A DNA stretch of 50,601 bases from Microcoleus sp. FACHB-61. GTDB lineage: Bacteria; Cyanobacteriota; Cyanobacteriia; Cyanobacteriales; Microcoleaceae. The notes beneath the pieces are model-generated. The model saw only the letters and a program-made list of their open reading frames with translations, was not told where the DNA came from and made no database searches. The position numbers and the translations under genes were made by a program. This document shows, piece by piece, positions 50,483-50,601 of this stretch; positions within the stretch are counted from its first letter, which is position 1, and each line of letters begins with the position of its first letter. The stretch is from positions 1-50,601 of the forward strand of contig JACJNY010000058.1 of NCBI GenBank assembly GCA_014695295.1. Reading direction: 5' to 3'.

Positions 50483-50538
50483 TTTTACCCCACATTCCGC
50501 ACCCCCAACTGGCACATACACGCAGTGAGGGGGTAAAA
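50483..50538. repeat. Inverted repeat at the right edge, possible IS end
   Basis: TTTTACCCC (50483-50491) and GGGGTAAAA (50530-50538) are perfect complements. Between them is ACATTCCGCACCCCCAACTG. The broken gene loses its protein-like character exactly here, so this may be the end of an insertion sequence that continues past the window. Confidence 0.45.
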
Positions 50539-50601
50539 GTGAATCGTCAGAGACCAAGCGCGAGTAAAAATACTCAATTATTTCGGTCGCGAATGCGTTA
50601 A

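Noticed and set aside
49888..50601. Annotation of the 131-residue ORF from 50133 as a normal gene
   Set aside because: The same frame clearly extends upstream across an in-frame stop to a start-less ribosome site, so it is better read as a broken gene.

Overview
This window is a stretch of chromosome from a filamentous, non-picoplanktonic cyanobacterium, most likely of the Oscillatoria / Microcoleus / Phormidium group (the group is inferred). The evidence is the abundance of HIP1 octamers (GCGATCGC and relatives), cyanobacterial families (GUN4, PAM68, SasA, a PedR-like LuxR regulator, DUF760, DUF3181, AAA_35 and NB-ARC STAND proteins, WD40-fused kinases), heptamer tandem repeats between genes, and heavy decay of accessory genes. 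There is no rRNA operon or prophage. Two tRNA genes are present: Leu-CAG and Arg-ACG.

Layout. 1-1144 is a graveyard of insertion sequences: an ISAzo13-like transposase with an in-frame stop, an IS630 C-terminal scrap, and an inverted copy of the promoter and first codons of the Uma2 gene at 12155. 1288-3310 holds gun4, an unknown gene and a small secreted protein. 3310-4264 has no protein gene but contains a 16-bp tandem repeat and a strongly structured orphan RNA candidate that ends in an intrinsic terminator. 4265-8276 holds a large AAA_35 ATPase, a toxin-antitoxin pair with a wrecked toxin, and ruvA. 8284-9739 is an orphan CRISPR locus of 12 repeats with a recognisable leader and no cas genes, bracketed by two copies of a small palindromic element. 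9862-12715 holds rpsO, a PAM68 homologue, aroF and Uma2.

13177-18468 is the most system-like accessory region. A tiny secreted Cys-rich peptide gene and a secreted-type M23/RTX peptidase gene flank a Ser/Thr kinase-WD40 gene and a STAND (NB-ARC) gene. The two outer genes share a similar control region. 18863-22598 is a minus-strand run of an XPB-like helicase, a Bax1-like (DUF790) nuclease and a DUF2786 protein, i.e. an archaeal-type XPB-Bax1 repair module. 23296-38857 is mainly housekeeping: ald, tRNA-Leu, an RNA methyltransferase, a group 2 sigma factor, mutT, the circadian kinase gene sasA, a DUF2079 membrane protein, a glycosyltransferase, an MFS transporter, tRNA-Arg, moaC, murJ and a DUF3095 cyclase-like protein. 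38936-47687 holds sfsA, leuC, a HipA-like kinase followed by a HIRAN-like protein, gntK, a PfkB sugar kinase, a PedR-like regulator and hisS. 47886-50601 holds a second Uma2 gene, a C5 DNA methyltransferase with a broken downstream partner, and a possible IS end at the window edge.

The best candidates for something new are the orphan structured RNA (3639-3851), the kinase/STAND/secreted-protein cassette with its shared control element (13177-18468), the HipA-kinase plus HIRAN-like pair (41597-43262) and the XPB-Bax1-DUF2786 run. All functional statements rest on reading motifs by eye; no database search was possible.
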